A DNA stretch of 32,898 nucleotides from Bacillota bacterium (GTDB lineage Bacteria > Bacillota > Clostridia > Oscillospirales > Ruminococcaceae): contig JAEZDF010000151.1 in the NCBI GenBank assembly GCA_023429685.1, positions 1 through 32,898 of the forward strand, read 5' to 3'. The position numbers were made by a program, and so were the translations under genes. The notes under the pieces were generated by a model. It was not told the DNA's origin. It was given only the letters and a program-made list of their open reading frames with translations, and made no database searches. Shown here piece by piece: positions 32,068-32,898 of the stretch. Positions within the stretch are counted from its first letter, which is position 1. Every line of letters starts with the position of its first letter.

Positions 32068-32580
32068 ATGTTTAACGAAAAAGTAACAGCACTTTTGAAC
32101 GCCCAGATAGGCAAGGAGCTATATTCCGCTTATCTATACCTGCATTTTTCAAACTTCTATGTAGAGCAGGGTCTTAACGGCTTTGCCAACTGGTACCGTA
32201 TCCAGGCACAGGAGGAGCGTGACCACGCAATGCTTTTTGTGCAGTACATGCAGAACAACGACATTAAGGTAACCTATGAGGCGATTGACAAGCCCGAAGC
32301 AGTGCTTGTAAACAACATGGATGCACTCAAGGCAGGCTTTGCGCATGAGCAGTACGTAACCGAGCTGATTCACACCATCTACGAAGCGGCGTATGAGGCG
32401 AGGGATTTTCGCACCATGCAGTTCCTTGACTGGTTTGTAAAGGAGCAGGGCGAGGAAGAGACCAACGCCTCCGACCTGATTAAAAAGATGGAGCTGTTCG
32501 GGGATGACGCAAAGGGTCTTTATCTGCTTGACCAAGAGCTTGGCACCCGGATATACAGCGCACCCAGTCTGGTATTGTAA
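32068..32580 (+). CDS. ftnA: Ferritin (non-haem iron storage)
   Basis: The 170-residue protein is a four-helix ferritin that oxidises Fe(II) and stores iron in a 24-mer shell. The ferroxidase ligands are visible in order: Glu in AQIGKELYSAYLYL (E17), E50 and H53 in AQEERDHAMLF, then Glu in EQYVTELIHTIYE and Gln in WFVKEQGEEE. Length is normal for bacterial ferritins and it lacks the haem Met of bacterioferritin. ATG 32068 has AAAGGAG 10 bases upstream; the frame is open for 11 more codons, but those cover the ribosome site. It is monocistronic with a strong terminator. Confidence 0.95.
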   Translation: MFNEKVTALLNAQIGKELYSAYLYLHFSNFYVEQGLNGFANWYRIQAQEERDHAMLFVQYMQNNDIKVTYEAIDKPEAVLVNNMDALKAGFAHEQYVTELIHTIYEAAYEARDFRTMQFLDWFVKEQGEEETNASDLIKKMELFGDDAKGLYLLDQELGTRIYSAPSLVL

Positions 32581-32593
32581 GAACAAGAATAAC

Positions 32594-32630
32594 AAAGTGC
32601 CCCAACGCGATCTGCGTTGGGGCACTTTTT
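32594..32630. terminator. Terminator of the ferritin gene
   Basis: A perfect 15-bp stem (32594-32608 with 32614-32628) around GATCT, followed by TT on the plus strand. The left flank would give TTTGTTATTC on the minus strand, so it may also stop the spoVM transcript. Confidence 0.88.
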
Positions 32631-32804
32631 ATGCGCATTGTCAAAGAATGCGGCGGCACGCCATCTTCCCCAATGAATATGCGGTAAAGACAGCGTGCTG
32701 GTGTGTTTGCGCAGTTATTGCGCTTTGGGGCGTCAAGGGCTTATACGAAACTCCGTTTCACAAGCGTATAAATTGTACCGCTTACCGCCCGTATCCGTTA
32801 TGTA
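32631..32804. other. Intergenic region without recognised genes
   Basis: Downstream of both the ferritin and spoVM genes. An inverted repeat TTATACG/CGTATAA with inner GAAAC/GTTTC lies near 32750-32782, with no T-tract. Nothing else is supported. Confidence 0.4.
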
Positions 32805-32891
32805 TCATGAAGCATCCTGTTTTTTAATCCTGAAGAAAAACCGCAGGATACCCGATAAGAATCTCGGACTTTTTACAACGATCACCTTCAC
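32805..32891 (-). CDS. spoVM: Stage V sporulation protein M (short amphipathic anchor)
   Basis: A 28-codon gene runs from GTG 32891 to TGA 32805. It aligns without gaps with the 26-residue B. subtilis SpoVM: Lys2, Lys7, Pro9, Arg10 (Lys in Bacillus), Phe11, Leu12, Gly14, Ile15 and Arg17 are shared, and the centre reads VKSPRFLSGILRFFF. Pro9 is the residue needed for correct localisation in Bacillus. SpoVM is an amphipathic helix that recognises the convex forespore membrane and recruits SpoIVA, which is encoded 2.6 kb away. Only 7 bases before the start are in the window, so its ribosome site and promoter cannot be seen. Its small size makes it easy to miss. Confidence 0.85.
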   Translation of the reverse strand: MKVIVVKSPRFLSGILRFFFRIKKQDAS

Positions 32892-32898
32892 AGCGCTC

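Noticed and set aside
1..32898. CRISPR arrays, insertion sequences and rRNA genes
   Set aside because: No regularly spaced repeats, transposase motifs or rRNA segments were found on either strand.

Overview
The window looks like a chromosomal segment of an anaerobic, endospore-forming, hydrogen-metabolising Firmicute of class Clostridia, possibly Oscillospirales/Ruminococcaceae-like. The evidence is a full [FeFe]-hydrogenase maturation set (TM1266-type regulator, HydG, HydE, HydF), the sporulation genes spoIVA and sipL plus a tiny spoVM, Gram-positive sigma-A promoters and GGAGG-type ribosome binding sites. Most genes look moderately GC-rich. The order-level placement is inference.

Layout. 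1-3041 is rpoB on the minus strand, lacking its 3' end. 3042-3553 is a dense regulatory gap with a consensus rpoB promoter, a second strong promoter facing it, and a structured RNA that ends in a terminator. 3554-5945 is an ECF sigma factor, its zinc-finger anti-sigma factor and two membrane proteins. 6032-6511 is an acyl-CoA thioesterase. 6823-8016 is a small phage-type lysis cassette (coiled-coil membrane protein, holin, amidase) with no other phage genes. 8066-13387 is a minus-strand run: rqcH (ribosome quality control), a Nif3 protein, trmK, an MFS transporter and a DUF1858 protein. 13666-16072 is an efflux adaptor plus a MacB-type permease without an ATPase gene. 16131-20872 holds an alpha/beta hydrolase, a LytTR regulator with its DUF3021 partner, a GNAT acetyltransferase and a GH3 lipoprotein glycosidase.

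20960-23905 is the accessory part. It has an APH-type phosphotransferase behind a leader peptide and transcription attenuator, then an AT-rich PD-(D/E)XK nuclease gene lying off the 3' end of a tRNA-Leu(UAG) gene, with recombination-site-like repeats at the other side. 24069-28625 is the hydrogenase maturation operon. It starts from a near-consensus promoter but has a 260-nt structured leader and an intrinsic terminator before the first gene, with a visible alternative pairing, so it looks like an undescribed riboswitch or attenuator. 28693-32891 is a spore-coat assembly group: spoIVA and sipL (minus), a ferritin gene (plus) and a 28-codon spoVM (minus). SpoVM, SpoIVA and SipL work together in building the coat basement layer, so their clustering is functionally coherent.

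The most notable observations are the hydrogenase-operon leader, the phosphotransferase attenuator with its 20-codon leader peptide, the face-to-face promoters and candidate small RNA beside rpoB, and the overlooked spoVM.
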